A DNA stretch of 64,000 bases from Nectonema munidae (Eukaryota > Nematomorpha > Nectonematoida > Nectonematidae): contig JAUIRK010001017.1 of the NCBI GenBank assembly GCA_030549495.1, forward strand, positions 220,726 through 284,725. The letters are read 5' to 3'. Position numbers and translations under genes: made by a program. The notes under the pieces were generated by a model that saw only the letters and a program-made list of their open reading frames with translations, did no database searches and was not told the origin of the DNA. Shown one piece after another: positions 62,001-63,317 of the stretch. Positions within the stretch are counted from its first letter, which is position 1. Every line of letters begins with the position of its first letter.

Positions 62001-63317
62001 ATCAACTTTAAAAAACAATGTAACTTTTGCATATTAATTTTGTTCATTTCATCAGCTAAAACCAGGAGTTTTATGGAGTACGCTATAAAAACCATGAACA
62101 AAGATGGTTTACGGGTCATAATTTCGACAATCTTTTGAAAGGGACATAATGTCCACTCTAAGAATGATCATGTAATAATAAGAAAATATAGCACATAGTA
62201 GTGTTTAGTTTATTGTTAGTTGTAATGTTATCTAGTGAGTAAATTTGTTAGTTAGTTTGGTTAGCCAGCTAGTATATTTATTCAGTAAAATTCTTGGCCT
62301 CTGCATTACGCCCTCTTCAAACAAAGAGATTCAGATGAGTAATAAGTTTTATTTAATTCCGAATCCTATTAAAATTGTTTATAAAATAGAATACCATTAA
62401 ATTTTTTAAAGTTTTTTGGTACCTAGAAGTTTATAATACATGAAAAAAATTGTCGTTTTTTAGAAGCAATATAGACGTTTGGGAAAGACTGATATCGAAT
62501 CTATGCAGATACAGTATCATTTCTCTAGTATAGCTTGTTTTATCATCTCAATTTGGAACAAAATATTGTAATAAAACCACTGCTATATAAAGGGCTGAAC
62601 GAATTTAGATGCAGAAACATTATATTAAATTATTTATTTTAGAAAGACAGCATAAATAAATTTGAATCAAGCACTTGCCACCATCCTAAAGATGTTTTAC
62701 GCTGTGATAGAAACTATTGGTTTTTACTCTGAAGAAGAAACTTGGAAAGACTAGCAAACATTTTGATGGCGTACACAATCAAAAATCCAGACGTAGGCTA
62801 CTCGCAGGGAATGTGCGATTTAGCAGCCATACTCCTCTCTTATTCAAAAGATGAAGCACGTGCATTCGCCAACTTTTTTAATTTATTGGTTGCAGAGAAT
62901 GGCCTCTAACTTCTTAAATGGACTAGACAAGCACTTTGCTTATCTGCAGTCACTCATTCCAACTTCTTGATCCTGAGGTTTACTCTTCGTTTCTGGACTC
63001 AAGCAGTAATTGCCAGCTTCATTTCTGTTATCGCTGGATCGTAGTAGACTTTAAAAGAGAATTCTCGTACCAAGACACCTTACTCATCTGGGAAACAATT
63101 TGGTCGGGTTGTCAATTGGTCTCTCCTCTTTACTCTTTATTCGTTACTTTTGCCCTCATTGAAGCATACCGTTGCATCATTTTACAAAACTCGATGAATT
63201 TTACCGGATGTTATTAAATTCTTCAACGACCAAGCTGAAAAACATGATTCCCATCAAATCCTATCTCTAGCAAAATCTCTTGCTCACAAGCTACAAAAAT
63301 CGATAGAAGATAAATGA
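10397..63317 (+). CDS. SGSM/RUTBC-type Rab GTPase-activating protein (RUN + PH-like + TBC), 16 visible exons
   Basis: Spliced host gene, about 2.9 kb of visible coding sequence (~960 residues), close to the ~900-1150 residues usual for SGSM1/SGSM2 and nematode TBC-8. In order it encodes a RUN domain (exons 1-5), the PH-like RUTBC domain (exons 6-9), a conserved linker and a C-terminal TBC domain (exons 12-16). Recognised motifs include [87 protein letters not shown] and WETIW. The family binds Rab and Rap GTPases, and its TBC domain stimulates Rab GTP hydrolysis in Golgi, endosome and vesicle traffic. The catalytic D and R (KDVLR) and the glutamine finger (YSQG) are visible. Exon phases agree if at least nine single-base indels, mostly in short base runs, are allowed. 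The first exon (start codon) is not identified and lies upstream of 10397. Ortholog group is certain; SGSM1 versus SGSM2 cannot be split. Confidence 0.93.
11083..11373. mobile_element. hAT-like MITE with CAGTGCCG ends
   Basis: Left end CAGTGCCGGTTCTACC and right end, complemented, AGTGCCGAATTAAC. Both ends hold GTGCGGGGCCTGTAGCAG, twice as direct copies (11100, 11330) and once inverted beside the right end. The flanking octamers GGTGTTAG (11075) and GATGTTAG (11374) match at 7 of 8. No coding sequence. Confidence 0.65.
11475..11613. mobile_element. TTAA-type MITE, family 3
   Basis: TTAACCCATTTACGACCAAT at the left and TTGGTCTTAAATGGGTTAA at the right form an inverted repeat flanked by TTAA on both sides. 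The inside has TCGTCTGC twice, a motif shared with families 1 and 2. Confidence 0.7.
12235..12364. mobile_element. TTAA-type MITE, family 2, copy 1
   Basis: TTAACCCTTTGAGGATCAGT at the left, TCTTCAACTGGTTAA at the right. The centre (GAAATGAAAATCGTCTGCTT and GACGATTAGTC) is nearly identical to the copy at 59740-59863. 130 bp, TTAA at both ends, no coding. Confidence 0.72.
12609..12684 (+). CDS. SGSM exon 2 (RUN domain helix 1)
   Basis: Acceptor ttaaatag, consensus donor A|gtaagt. Encodes VKNLTEEFVWRRIIHSDSS followed by NLSSLC, collinear with the vertebrate VKQIMEEAVTRKFVHEDSS / HIIALC. Phase 0 in, phase 1 out. No frame problem. Confidence 0.9.
12731..13572. mobile_element. 842-bp TIR element with TAGAGTTTCT ends
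   Basis: TAGAGTTTCT at 12731 and its complement AGAAACTCTA at 13563. Both ends are rich in CTCGAGA motifs (for example TTTCTCGAGAC, TCTCGAGAATTCTC). Flanking octamers ATGCGGTA and GTGTTGTA match at 5 of 8, compatible with an aged hAT duplication. No transposase found; the 99-codon open frame at 12761-13060 has no known relative. Confidence 0.5.
13573..15564. other. AT-rich intronic sequence
   Basis: No gene. It contains the second copy of the 34-bp repeat (14199-14232) and a C-rich stretch (14818-14885: GGGGATGCTCAACCCATCC and ACACGCCCCTCC), possibly a decayed element end. Nothing else supported. Confidence 0.4.
14199..14232 (+). repeat. 34-bp exact dispersed repeat, copy 2
   Basis: Identical to 4573-4606 over 34 bases. 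Confidence 0.8.
15565..17221 (-). pseudogene. Zinc-finger transposase-like protein of an unnamed multicopy arthropod family, nearly full length
   Basis: Minus strand, start ATG at 17219-17221, stop near 15565: 431 codons plus 134 codons in a second frame overlapping at 15926-15969. One single-base shift in the conserved GPQIxKL block separates them; otherwise open. Residues: Cys pairs C14/C17 and C61/C64 (treble-clef-like), then C97/C100; an aspartate in LFIDSS (~255), one in ICGDFK (~313), a CFLC pair (~337), and near the end HYLHSHLDFF, SEEHGERFHQDI and RYQGRWDESMM. The spaced D, D, Cys pair and late E/H block looks like a DDE (RNase H-fold) transposase; this is inference. The SEE..ERFH block recalls KDZ/CACTA-type transposases. 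A second, decayed copy lies at 46340-47130. Ends of the element are not found. Confidence 0.75.
17645..17951. mobile_element. hAT MITE with perfect 8-bp target duplication
   Basis: Left end CAGGTTTATTTAAACTGTGG, right end (complement) CAGCGTTTTTCAAACTTTTT. Flanked on both sides by ATCTAGTG (17637-17644 and 17952-17959). Inside, GGGTCGCG / GGGTCGCA motifs repeat at both ends. 307 bp, non-coding, clearly a hAT derivative. Confidence 0.92.
18225..18390 (+). CDS. SGSM exon 3 (RUN domain core)
   Basis: Acceptor atttatag, donor GA|gtaatt. Encodes SINQCLLHQLKNCALNIF and then FALLKKISKDLEPAQDILTF, matching vertebrate EACLLHQLKRRAAGF and the MAALFTKVGKTCPVAGEI region. Phase 1 in, phase 2 out, which fits exon 4 exactly. 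Confidence 0.92.
18697..18721. repeat. (TAA)n microsatellite, LINE tail
   Basis: About eight TAA units, immediately beside GTTTATTCATTT. On the minus strand it is the tail of the LINE at 18697-23060. Confidence 0.85.
19371..19766. mobile_element. hAT MITE nested in the LINE, perfect 8-bp target duplication
   Basis: Begins CAGGGGCCGGGAACCTTTTT and ends GGTTCCCGACCCCTG. The octamer GGTTAGAT flanks it at 19363-19370 and 19767-19774. Inside are AGAGCC / GAGAGCC repeats facing each other (AAAAGAGCC, GGCTCGCGAGCC). 396 bp, no intact protein. Confidence 0.95.
19863..21254 (-). pseudogene. LINE reverse transcriptase remnant
   Basis: Motifs in order: SSGLDEINFKLLIYILPNI, AKVLPILKPNKQP, FFLDFSKAFDTVNHHTLL, SGVPQGSILGPLLFLIYIDD, LIMYADDLTLMF (the YADD active site, intact), and a C-terminal LYYSHVFSHLSYANLLWG. 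At least two frame breaks. Confidence 0.88.
21437..22434 (-). pseudogene. LINE endonuclease (APE type) remnant
   Basis: SIIHLNIRSLFANF at the start (the family's LNIRSL), VAGDFNINLLN in the middle (catalytic GDFN), and TLIDNIFTNQ (D of the IDN motif) further on. Three frames. Confidence 0.78.
22427..23037 (-). pseudogene. LINE ORF1 (gag-like zinc-knuckle protein) remnant
   Basis: Two open pieces (23037-22801 and 22693-22427). The second has three Cys/His knuckles: CSNCLMFGHTKTNC (CX2CX4HX4C), CLYCAENHESNSC, and CYSCSVNNHTNKNHHG. RNA-binding ORF1 proteins of Jockey/CR1-like LINEs have such knuckles. Confidence 0.75.
23061..23880. other. AT-rich sequence with a possible LINE tail
   Basis: At 23477-23495, GAAGAAGAAGAAGAAAGTTTATTAGC is, on the minus strand, AATAAACTTTCTTCTTC, like a LINE 3' end with a short-repeat tail. 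No coding remnant upstream of it (23500-23880) is recognisable. Confidence 0.35.
23883..24034 (-). repeat. tRNA-derived SINE-like copy 2
   Basis: Read on the minus strand: GGTTGGTTAGGTACTGGG (A-box region), then GGGTTCGATCCC (B box, 23968-23979), followed by a unique body ending ATACCTTT. Full alignment with copy 1 at 672-825. Confidence 0.72.
24690..25270 (+). pseudogene. piggyBac-like transposase C-terminal remnant
   Basis: Plus-strand pieces: ICLTSY, then KPEIILDYNQYKCGLDNTDK with FRRKSNRYPL (24726-24953), matching the piggyBac KPxIIxDYNxxKGGVDxLD and RKTxRWPL blocks; then a Cys-rich C-terminal tail, CKVCYKPICSQHK (25181-25250), like the piggyBac cysteine-rich domain. The N-terminal half and most catalytic residues are missing. 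The final D of the GGVD motif is kept as GLDN. Confidence 0.75.
25540..27650 (+). mobile_element. 5'-truncated LINE, plus strand
   Basis: Linker NPWINEQIFIKIKEKDKLYK (25642-25893), RT N-terminal part (26027-26503; KISKVLPIAKKE, DNYRSVSIVPVFSKILE), palm LDLKAAFDCINHDSVLNKL (about 26500-26570), GVPQGS with a stop, FADDIVLIF (about 26772-26800), and a C-terminal domain open for 228 codons (26925-27611). The usual YADD is FADD here. Roughly five breaks. Clade CR1/Jockey-like; not closely similar to the other two LINEs. Confidence 0.82.
26925..27611 (+). pseudogene. LINE C-terminal domain (thumb and beyond)
   Basis: 228 codons open. FLGAIIDNKLLWNAQVDSVY is the family's LGVxIDxxLxWxxHI block; LVLPLINYSLVNWGHANLDR is the YGxxxWG-like block; HNTRTKLNLFIPRSKS is the C-terminal NTR..RNxxxLxxPRxRT block. 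Part of the element at 25540-27650. Confidence 0.75.
28271..28528 (+). CDS. SGSM exon 4 (serine stretch and C-terminal RUN helices)
   Basis: Acceptor tttattttag. Encodes a serine-rich linker and then FYWIKVGFILDKIIPVLLEI, matching vertebrate VWVRTALIEKVLDKVVQYLV. The frame is lost by one base at an 8-T run near 28449. With one more T it reads on through NIPFLEKLF to a donor at gtatat, and the phase becomes 0 as exon 5 requires. The exact 3' end is the least certain part. Confidence 0.85.
28529..30164. other. AT-rich intronic sequence
   Basis: No gene. GTTAG-rich low complexity at about 29755-29940. Nothing else recognised. Confidence 0.4.
30260..30817 (+). pseudogene. CR1-like endonuclease C-terminal part and linker
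   Basis: 185 codons. SLLDLLITNYENLIQSLTIL (the D of LLDLVLTN) and KSDHYCVSFTF (the catalytic SDH) are intact; the rest is a lysine-rich linker. The reading frame upstream starts inside the endonuclease at 30165. Confidence 0.78.
30868..32481 (+). pseudogene. CR1-like reverse transcriptase with duplicated segment
   Basis: One frame apart from a TAA at 31606. Motifs: SKSPGIDNISPLFFQKL, PVFKKGERKLITNYYRPISV, QHGFLPKKSTITNLIEF, YLDFQKAFDTVPHERLLLKL, SGIPQGSVLGPVFFSMFIND and YADDIKLF (31717). The block from the first D of YADD to GKK (48 residues) then occurs twice in tandem (31723-31866, 31867-32010). All RT motifs are present. Confidence 0.9.
31723..32010 (+). repeat. Tandem duplication, 2 x 144 bp, in the RT gene
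   Basis: Unit starts GATGATATAAAATTATTCAA. The two copies differ at one seen position (CAG versus CTG, Gln to Leu). 144 bp is 48 codons, so the frame is kept. Confidence 0.93.
32736..34914. other. AT-rich intronic sequence with a diverged duplicated block
   Basis: (TAAG)n at 32789-32807. Blocks at about 33200-33340 and 34100-34200 are related (GAATTCAAGTT, ACTTTGAATCVGATAAAA, CAATMAAAAAAGTT). A CAGTGGCGTACC-type hAT end lies at about 33728-33743 (minus orientation). No gene. Confidence 0.4.
34903..35420 (+). repeat. tRNA-like sequence split by a hAT MITE
   Basis: A-box-like TGGTCTAGTGG at 34915-34925. The hAT MITE 34939-35370 follows, and then B-box-like GGTTAGATTAC (35398-35408, 9 of 11 to GGTTCGATTCC). 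With the MITE and one copy of its target octamer left out, the boxes are 33 bp apart, normal for a tRNA or tRNA-derived SINE. No acceptor stem is visible, so a SINE or tRNA pseudogene is likely. Confidence 0.55.
34939..35370. mobile_element. hAT MITE (432 bp)
   Basis: Left end CAGTGGTTCCCAACCTTTTT; right end, complemented, CAGTGATTCCCAACAGGTGT. GCGGCACCC at both ends. Flanking octamers GTTTAGTG and GTGTAATG agree at 6 of 8. Confidence 0.85.
35421..37490. other. AT-rich intronic sequence before SGSM exon 5
   Basis: No gene. A hAT-type end (minus orientation: CAGTGGCGTAGCGAAAAATA) ends near 36525. Minus-strand open frames at 35470-35685 and 35778-36014 have no known relative. Confidence 0.4.
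37491..37672 (+). CDS. SGSM exon 5 (end of RUN domain, TDPSADELVQRHRI-like block)
   Basis: Acceptor ttatttttag, donor GAC|gtaaca. Encodes [20 protein letters not shown] / IQRNKI, an unmistakable match to vertebrate [20 protein letters not shown] / LVQRHRI. The methionine at 37526 is internal, not a start. In the phase given by exon 4 the first codons read LDCVK, and the frame is rescued if the AAAA run near 37502 had one more A. Confidence 0.93.
37732..37860 (+). CDS. SGSM exon 6 (VESLHQNSR block, start of PH-like domain)
   Basis: Follows a 59-nt intron (donor gtaaca, acceptor ttatttag). Encodes [12 protein letters not shown] and IIYGKNNVKMRP, matching [20 protein letters not shown] in SGSM2. 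Exactly 43 codons, phase 0 to 0. The downstream intron is about 10 kb and holds the 4-kb hAT element 45 nt after the donor. Confidence 0.95.
38042..39780 (-). pseudogene. hAT transposase (ZBED5/SCAND3-like), broken
   Basis: From N-terminus: zinc finger CLICQKTLGNDSLKPSLLTR with HLEKVH (about 39710-39630), IAKQKKAHGIGQDLIFPA, KLNYISLSNNTIQRQIEEMS (39424-39053), FAIQLDESTDVTNCAQLLMF (catalytic D kept), HCMIHLFAL, EGRWLSKGNGTKRVYELR (39036-38527), and the dimerisation block WLCESAFSIILGIKSKYRSK (38302-38042). Five pieces. A small deletion removes the DGAxAM motif between the 123- and 169-codon pieces. Confidence 0.88.
39919..40332 (-). pseudogene. C-terminal domain of the RTE-like LINE
   Basis: 137 codons. 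MLRMMCGKTLLDKLRSKDIR, then LPWLGHLERMD and GRPKKRWEDAVKEDMK are the characteristic end of this LINE group. Confidence 0.85.
40486..40797 (-). pseudogene. PHD-like cysteine cluster within the RTE-like LINE RT
   Basis: 103 codons. CSVCGSRVVRNAIQCVKCEL, WVHKRCSG and ICRSC give a CX2C...CX2C...HX2C...CX2C pattern, PHD/RING-like, placed between the RT palm and the C-terminal domain. LINEs of this type in several marine invertebrates carry such an insert. Function unknown; nucleic-acid binding is a guess. Confidence 0.7.
41898..42180 (+). mobile_element. Internally deleted hAT (GTF2IRD2/EPM2AIP1-like) remnant
   Basis: Starts CAGGGGCAACCTACGGCCCG, a typical hAT end, only 12 bp from the previous element. 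Soon after comes the C-terminus of a transposase (42033-42174): KTRSKLTDNHLKNNLRVAAS, then NIETLVRKHQSQFSH and a stop. Everything between terminus and C-terminus is missing. The right end is not found. Confidence 0.72.
42354..45100 (-). mobile_element. TTF/DUF4371-type hAT with introns in its transposase
   Basis: Left end CAGTAACGTAGCTAG at 42354 (the tip shared with 54254 and, reversed, 33743 and 36527). The transposase reads leftward from about 44950 to 42619. The right-hand tip was not found, and its position here is only the limit of coding similarity. Confidence 0.72.
42619..44950 (-). pseudogene. hAT transposase with TTF zinc finger and DUF4371 domain; at least two introns
   Basis: N-terminus: EPIQPIFNKYNPIYFG, SSWFKHRPWLEYSVDKIVAF with CFCC (TTF finger, about 44930-44800), DFDKHQKSHCHVESF, then LSFRGDNEHLQNLEADSESQ, KNAKYTSPQIQNQILDVLAD (DUF4371), QCYDEANIMP, YIPYIHCFSHQIHLAIVKSL, DQRWTGHLDCLKAIIANYEE and LSERQMSLMT-like helices to a stop at 42619. 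Spliceosomal introns fit at 44110-44194 (85 nt, phase 0) and 43172-43290 (119 nt, phase 0); a third of 53 nt at 43667-43719 is possible. A few frame breaks in the TTF region. Confidence 0.78.
45100..46340. other. AT-rich intronic sequence
   Basis: No gene. Around 45640-45760 are CCCCCTTAGAAAAAACT-like repeats facing TTTCTAAGG, possibly a decayed inverted-repeat element. Nothing firm. Confidence 0.35.
46340..47130 (-). pseudogene. Second, decayed copy of the zinc-finger transposase-like family
   Basis: Minus-strand fragments in changing frames: PIEHLKRSHNDIKLIIDE and YNWIICTDLK (about 47120-46990), FTKF..CFLCMWECRTKDQHW (about 46980-46920), PKEKSFFPPKNLVENETIC (about 46865-46810), AGIFDGPQIRSLVKDAEFV (about 46725-46670), ENVAWLSFMAVIENF and MEERYQGGLNKHTMTDYCW (about 46440-46385). 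Each lines up, in order, with the protein at 15565-17221. Many breaks. Confidence 0.82.
47400..47536 (-). mobile_element. hAT terminus (solo)
   Basis: On the minus strand CAGTGGTTCCCAATCCCGTG starts at 47536. The sequence behind it (GGGGTTAGCAAGGGACATTATGGGG complement) fits hAT tips. No partner terminus or transposase could be assigned. Confidence 0.5.
47541..47657 (-). repeat. Diverged SINE-like fragment
   Basis: TGTACCGTAGAGTGTTCTTATC and the closing ACGCCAACTCACGC resemble the two ends of the SINE-like copies at 672 and 23883. The tRNA-like boxes are no longer visible. Confidence 0.35.
47867..48124 (+). CDS. SGSM exon 7 (PH-like RUTBC domain)
   Basis: Acceptor caatttctag, donor C|gtacat. 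Encodes IPGYMSLHNTDCED, RWTPNKLI and, in a frame shifted by one, NWNETISIPLIEILYIHCHQ. These match PGYLSLHQ, LKWTPNQLMNG and YWDYAL..IVCIHCHQQ. One extra T in the GATTTCG run near 48050 would restore the frame and give the phase needed by exon 8. Confidence 0.92.
48177..48359 (+). CDS. SGSM exon 8 (PH-like domain, second half)
   Basis: After a 52-nt intron. Encodes ECEMILIGKDGIQFAPFYFP and LELFLSCLENTLL, matching [20 protein letters not shown] and LLSFLSCLENGLLP. Donor C|gttaac. Phase 1 in and out, no frame problem. Confidence 0.94.
48399..48506 (+). CDS. SGSM exon 9 (end of PH-like domain)
   Basis: After a 39-nt intron (acceptor aattttag), donor G|gtaaaa. Encodes NNGLLNKFNNLFISH and KKDVHLHSLFKIVSTS. 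The sequence is only weakly similar to the vertebrate region leading to DYVFRIIYPG, but the phase (1 in, 1 out) and position fit. Confidence 0.75.
48507..49204. other. Intronic sequence after SGSM exon 9
   Basis: No gene. C run at about 48920-48930. A GC-richer block at 48535-48660 (GGCCGGTCGTAAGACTC, GGGGAGAAGGGTTGG) may be a decayed element, unassigned. Confidence 0.35.
49243..49425 (-). pseudogene. hAT transposase fragment with MSGNNGGV motif
   Basis: 60 codons. ESASVMSGNNGGVFNGQKFF equals the YDGASVMSGxxGGVQ motif of TTF/DUF4371 hAT transposases; PLCLMCTSMLYDSLNG is the degraded HCxAHxLNL region. Homologous DNA at 9015-9100. Confidence 0.65.
49507..49839 (-). pseudogene. DUF4371-like hAT transposase fragment
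   Basis: 110 codons. NPNFREMHAEFMKNCKSPNY, SSRSCQEFILAQSIIHVIRD, then EIEESGMNSILIDQCKNNSG and HEEISVCFYF. This is the family's GNFxxL...SPEIQNExI...I..EI..A.xFSILADETTDxSxKEQLSLC block. The catalytic ADE is degraded to IDQ. Confidence 0.68.
50272..51410 (+). mobile_element. Tigger-like fragment inserted in the hAT copy B
   Basis: Left tip CAATCAAACCTCGTTTATCC with a second CTATCCGATAC close by, typical of Tigger ends. At 51182-51330 a transposase C-terminus: MTEEEMIFLRTPY, an acidic stretch DSDTSESDDE, then ALQFIKSDI, like the end of Tigger/jerky proteins. The core is absent; the right tip is not seen. A LINE fragment (50395-50759) lies inside. Confidence 0.55.
50395..50759 (-). mobile_element. 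5'-truncated copy of the RTE-like LINE with 17-bp target duplication
   Basis: Nearly identical to 39901-40245 (3' part of the nested RTE-like LINE), including the (ATG)n tail. Flanked by GTTAATCCAACAGACCA (50378-50394) and GTTAATCTAACAGACCA (50760-50776), 16 of 17 the same. About 350 bp of LINE plus a ~16-bp filler at the 5' break. Confidence 0.9.
51619..52209. other. AT-rich intronic sequence
   Basis: No gene or repeat recognised. Confidence 0.4.
52665..54049 (-). pseudogene. Tigger-like transposase, five open pieces
   Basis: Start ATG at 54049. Pieces: a CENP-B-type helix-turn-helix (SSKRKNLSLKQKLNVLHESH, LSQRALADKF), a second DNA-binding helix (WHWFVAARSKHILITGTLLQ), then the catalytic core: DDIFDADETGIFYKATPNKS (first D), ILLFVDNASSHYLKEHSNVK (second D), FPPNCTSHVQPPDQGIIKNL (third D), and an acidic C-terminus. 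All three catalytic aspartates are present. Four frame breaks separate the pieces; no long deletion, so it is a fairly young copy. Confidence 0.9.
54254..55039 (+). mobile_element. hAT tip and AT-rich insert in the Tigger 5' flank
   Basis: CAGTGACGTAACTAGGTTTT followed by CTAGGGGGCAAAC, like the tip at 42354. The remainder is AT-rich, with no protein. The right tip is not identified; a C run with TTTTTGCCCCCC at about 55318 could be part of one but lies beyond the Tigger end. Confidence 0.4.
55221..55810. other. AT-rich intronic sequence with a C14 run
   Basis: Poly-C at 55324-55337. Nothing else recognised. Confidence 0.4.
55819..58175 (-). mobile_element. 2.36-kb DNA transposon of an unnamed family, hAT-type ends, perfect 8-bp duplication
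   Basis: Left end TAGGGTGTCCCAA and right end (complement) TAGGGTCTTCCAA. The octamer GTGTACAG flanks both sides exactly (55811-55818 and 58176-58183). The coding remnant is on the minus strand (57675-56190). Tips and octamer are hAT-like; the protein family carries no established name that I know. Confidence 0.87.
56190..57675 (-). pseudogene. Transposase-like protein of the unnamed family (LFDIAH / RARWMAK type), internally deleted
   Basis: N-terminal KNKKRLSALQSKKFKDFDKE with LNSLFDIAH (57675-57463), then DLAFLNDQRGKRNMFIG, then AALDRTGTSIAKAMHIVAPA (57268-56879), SYFDTKILMN (equal to the family's HWDGKLLP, aspartate kept), KILAVPELSQGSGK, and after a jump QPRDDYLELLKLRLAFLGG, GAYNRARWMAKCIYCLKIFL and LFRELFDLAQYEE (about 56850-56650), with a C-terminal piece 56391-56191. 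About 110-150 residues that normally carry FDTTxxNTG are missing. Several breaks. Related proteins are common in arthropod and cnidarian genomes. Confidence 0.78.
58184..58787. other. AT-rich intronic sequence
   Basis: No feature recognised. Confidence 0.4.
58788..58912 (+). mobile_element. TTAA-type MITE, family 1, copy 2
   Basis: TTAACCCGTTATCGGCCAGA at the left, GATAACCGGTTAA at the right, TTAA at both ends. Inside: AATCAGACGATATCTAATGT and TATTTTTGTAAAGTCGACAT. 125 bp. Confidence 0.78.
59057..59201 (+). CDS. SGSM exon 10 (Ser-rich linker and MKYQI block)
   Basis: Acceptor tcatttttag, donor T|gtaagc. Starts with a serine-rich stretch (SSFDRCSYSSSISNSSES) like the variable loop of vertebrate SGSM, then reads [16 protein letters not shown], matching LCDNMKYQILSRAFYG. 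The two parts are one frame apart. One base fewer in the TTCC run near 59138 joins them and gives the phase for exon 11. Confidence 0.9.
59266..59421 (+). CDS. SGSM exon 11 (linker helix and start of TBC region)
   Basis: Acceptor tttttaaaag, donor GGA|gtaatt. Encodes (W)FEYSRRVKSLKKNFSHLL, matching [20 protein letters not shown], and then GLTQEKWKDIISESG, matching GLTARIWEQYLHDS. The two parts differ by one frame at the T run near 59345. One T fewer restores phase 0. Confidence 0.9.
59473..59538 (+). CDS. SGSM exon 12 (YYGG block of TBC domain)
   Basis: Exactly 22 codons, acceptor attttatttag, donor AAA|gtaatc. Encodes FYSEIYNGGVQEDIRK, matching LNRLVYYGGVQHEIRKE. The next exon begins VWPFL, so the block IRK-VWPFL spans a 1.27-kb intron. 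Confidence 0.93.
59740..59863 (+). mobile_element. TTAA-type MITE, family 2, copy 2
   Basis: TTAACCATTTGAGCACCAGC at the left; the right end TCTGGTCGTCAAAGGAAAC is diverged. The centre GAAATGAAAATCGTCTGCTT and GGCGATTAGTC equal those of the copy at 12235. Confidence 0.68.
60277..60708. mobile_element. Possible hAT-like element around the third family-1 MITE
   Basis: Left AGTGCAACCAGAAATTTTTG, right (complement) AGGGGCGCTACCAGGAAAGG: the CRACCAG / CTACCAG ends face each other. Internal GGGGGGAC on the left and GGGGCA on the right. Weak. Confidence 0.3.
60438..60564 (+). mobile_element. TTAA-type MITE, family 1, copy 3
   Basis: ACCCGTTAACGACCAGAATA at the left, TCTATAACCGGTTAG at the right; the TTAA flanks have each changed by one base. 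Inside: GGCGATATCTAATGAAAAGC and TTTTTGTAAAGTCGACAT. Confidence 0.72.
60810..61036 (+). CDS. SGSM exon 13 (VWPFLLGHY block of TBC domain)
   Basis: Acceptor tctctattcag. Encodes VWPFLMGVYPLNSNEMERKK followed by a basic helix. The frame is lost in the A-rich run near 60950; read with one base fewer it continues through VKTIYEHLLKSITDN to a donor T|gtaagt. This matches the variable insert of SGSM TBC domains. Confidence 0.88.
61037..61598. other. SGSM intron, AT-rich
   Basis: No repeat or gene recognised. Confidence 0.45.
61599..61721 (+). CDS. SGSM exon 14 (acidic insert in TBC domain)
   Basis: Acceptor atggaatgcag, donor A|gtataa. Encodes FNDDAEQDQVDLDDVFSV and a short basic tail. SGSM proteins carry a long, acidic, poorly conserved insert here, so support comes from phase (1 in, 1 out), splice sites and acidity rather than identity. 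Confidence 0.75.
61783..61880 (+). CDS. SGSM exon 15 (Ser-rich insert in TBC domain)
   Basis: Acceptor ttcaaccaag, donor GAT|gtatga. Encodes LKERSIDSTESNTSIDYPV and CERSREKSLD. Open in the phase set by exon 14 (1 in, 0 out). Low conservation is expected in this insert. A further small exon near 62464 is possible, but its phase does not fit. Confidence 0.72.
61881..62642. other. SGSM intron before the last exon
   Basis: AT-rich. At 62470-62530 a tttttag-preceded open block ending before gtatag (NIDVWERLISNLCRYSIISL) could be a small exon: its exit phase fits the last exon, but its entry phase does not fit exon 15. Confidence 0.4.
62643..63317 (+). CDS. SGSM last exon: catalytic TBC core and C-terminus
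   Basis: Acceptor atttattttag; stop TGA at 63315. Encodes [71 protein letters not shown], WETIW and a tail ending LQKSIEDK. These match the SGSM TBC core and its C-terminus (VQTLIENK). The KDVLR arginine and the YSQG glutamine finger are present. Four or more frame breaks of one base occur (near 62717, 62892, 62966 and 63205). The one near 62717 could instead be a single in-frame TGA. Confidence 0.93.

Noticed and set aside
62470-62530. Extra SGSM exon before the last one
   Set aside because: Splice-like borders and a fitting exit phase, but the entry phase does not fit exon 15 and there is no recognisable similarity.
62936-63217. A separate 93-codon gene
   Set aside because: It is the middle of the last SGSM exon, bounded by one-base frame breaks.
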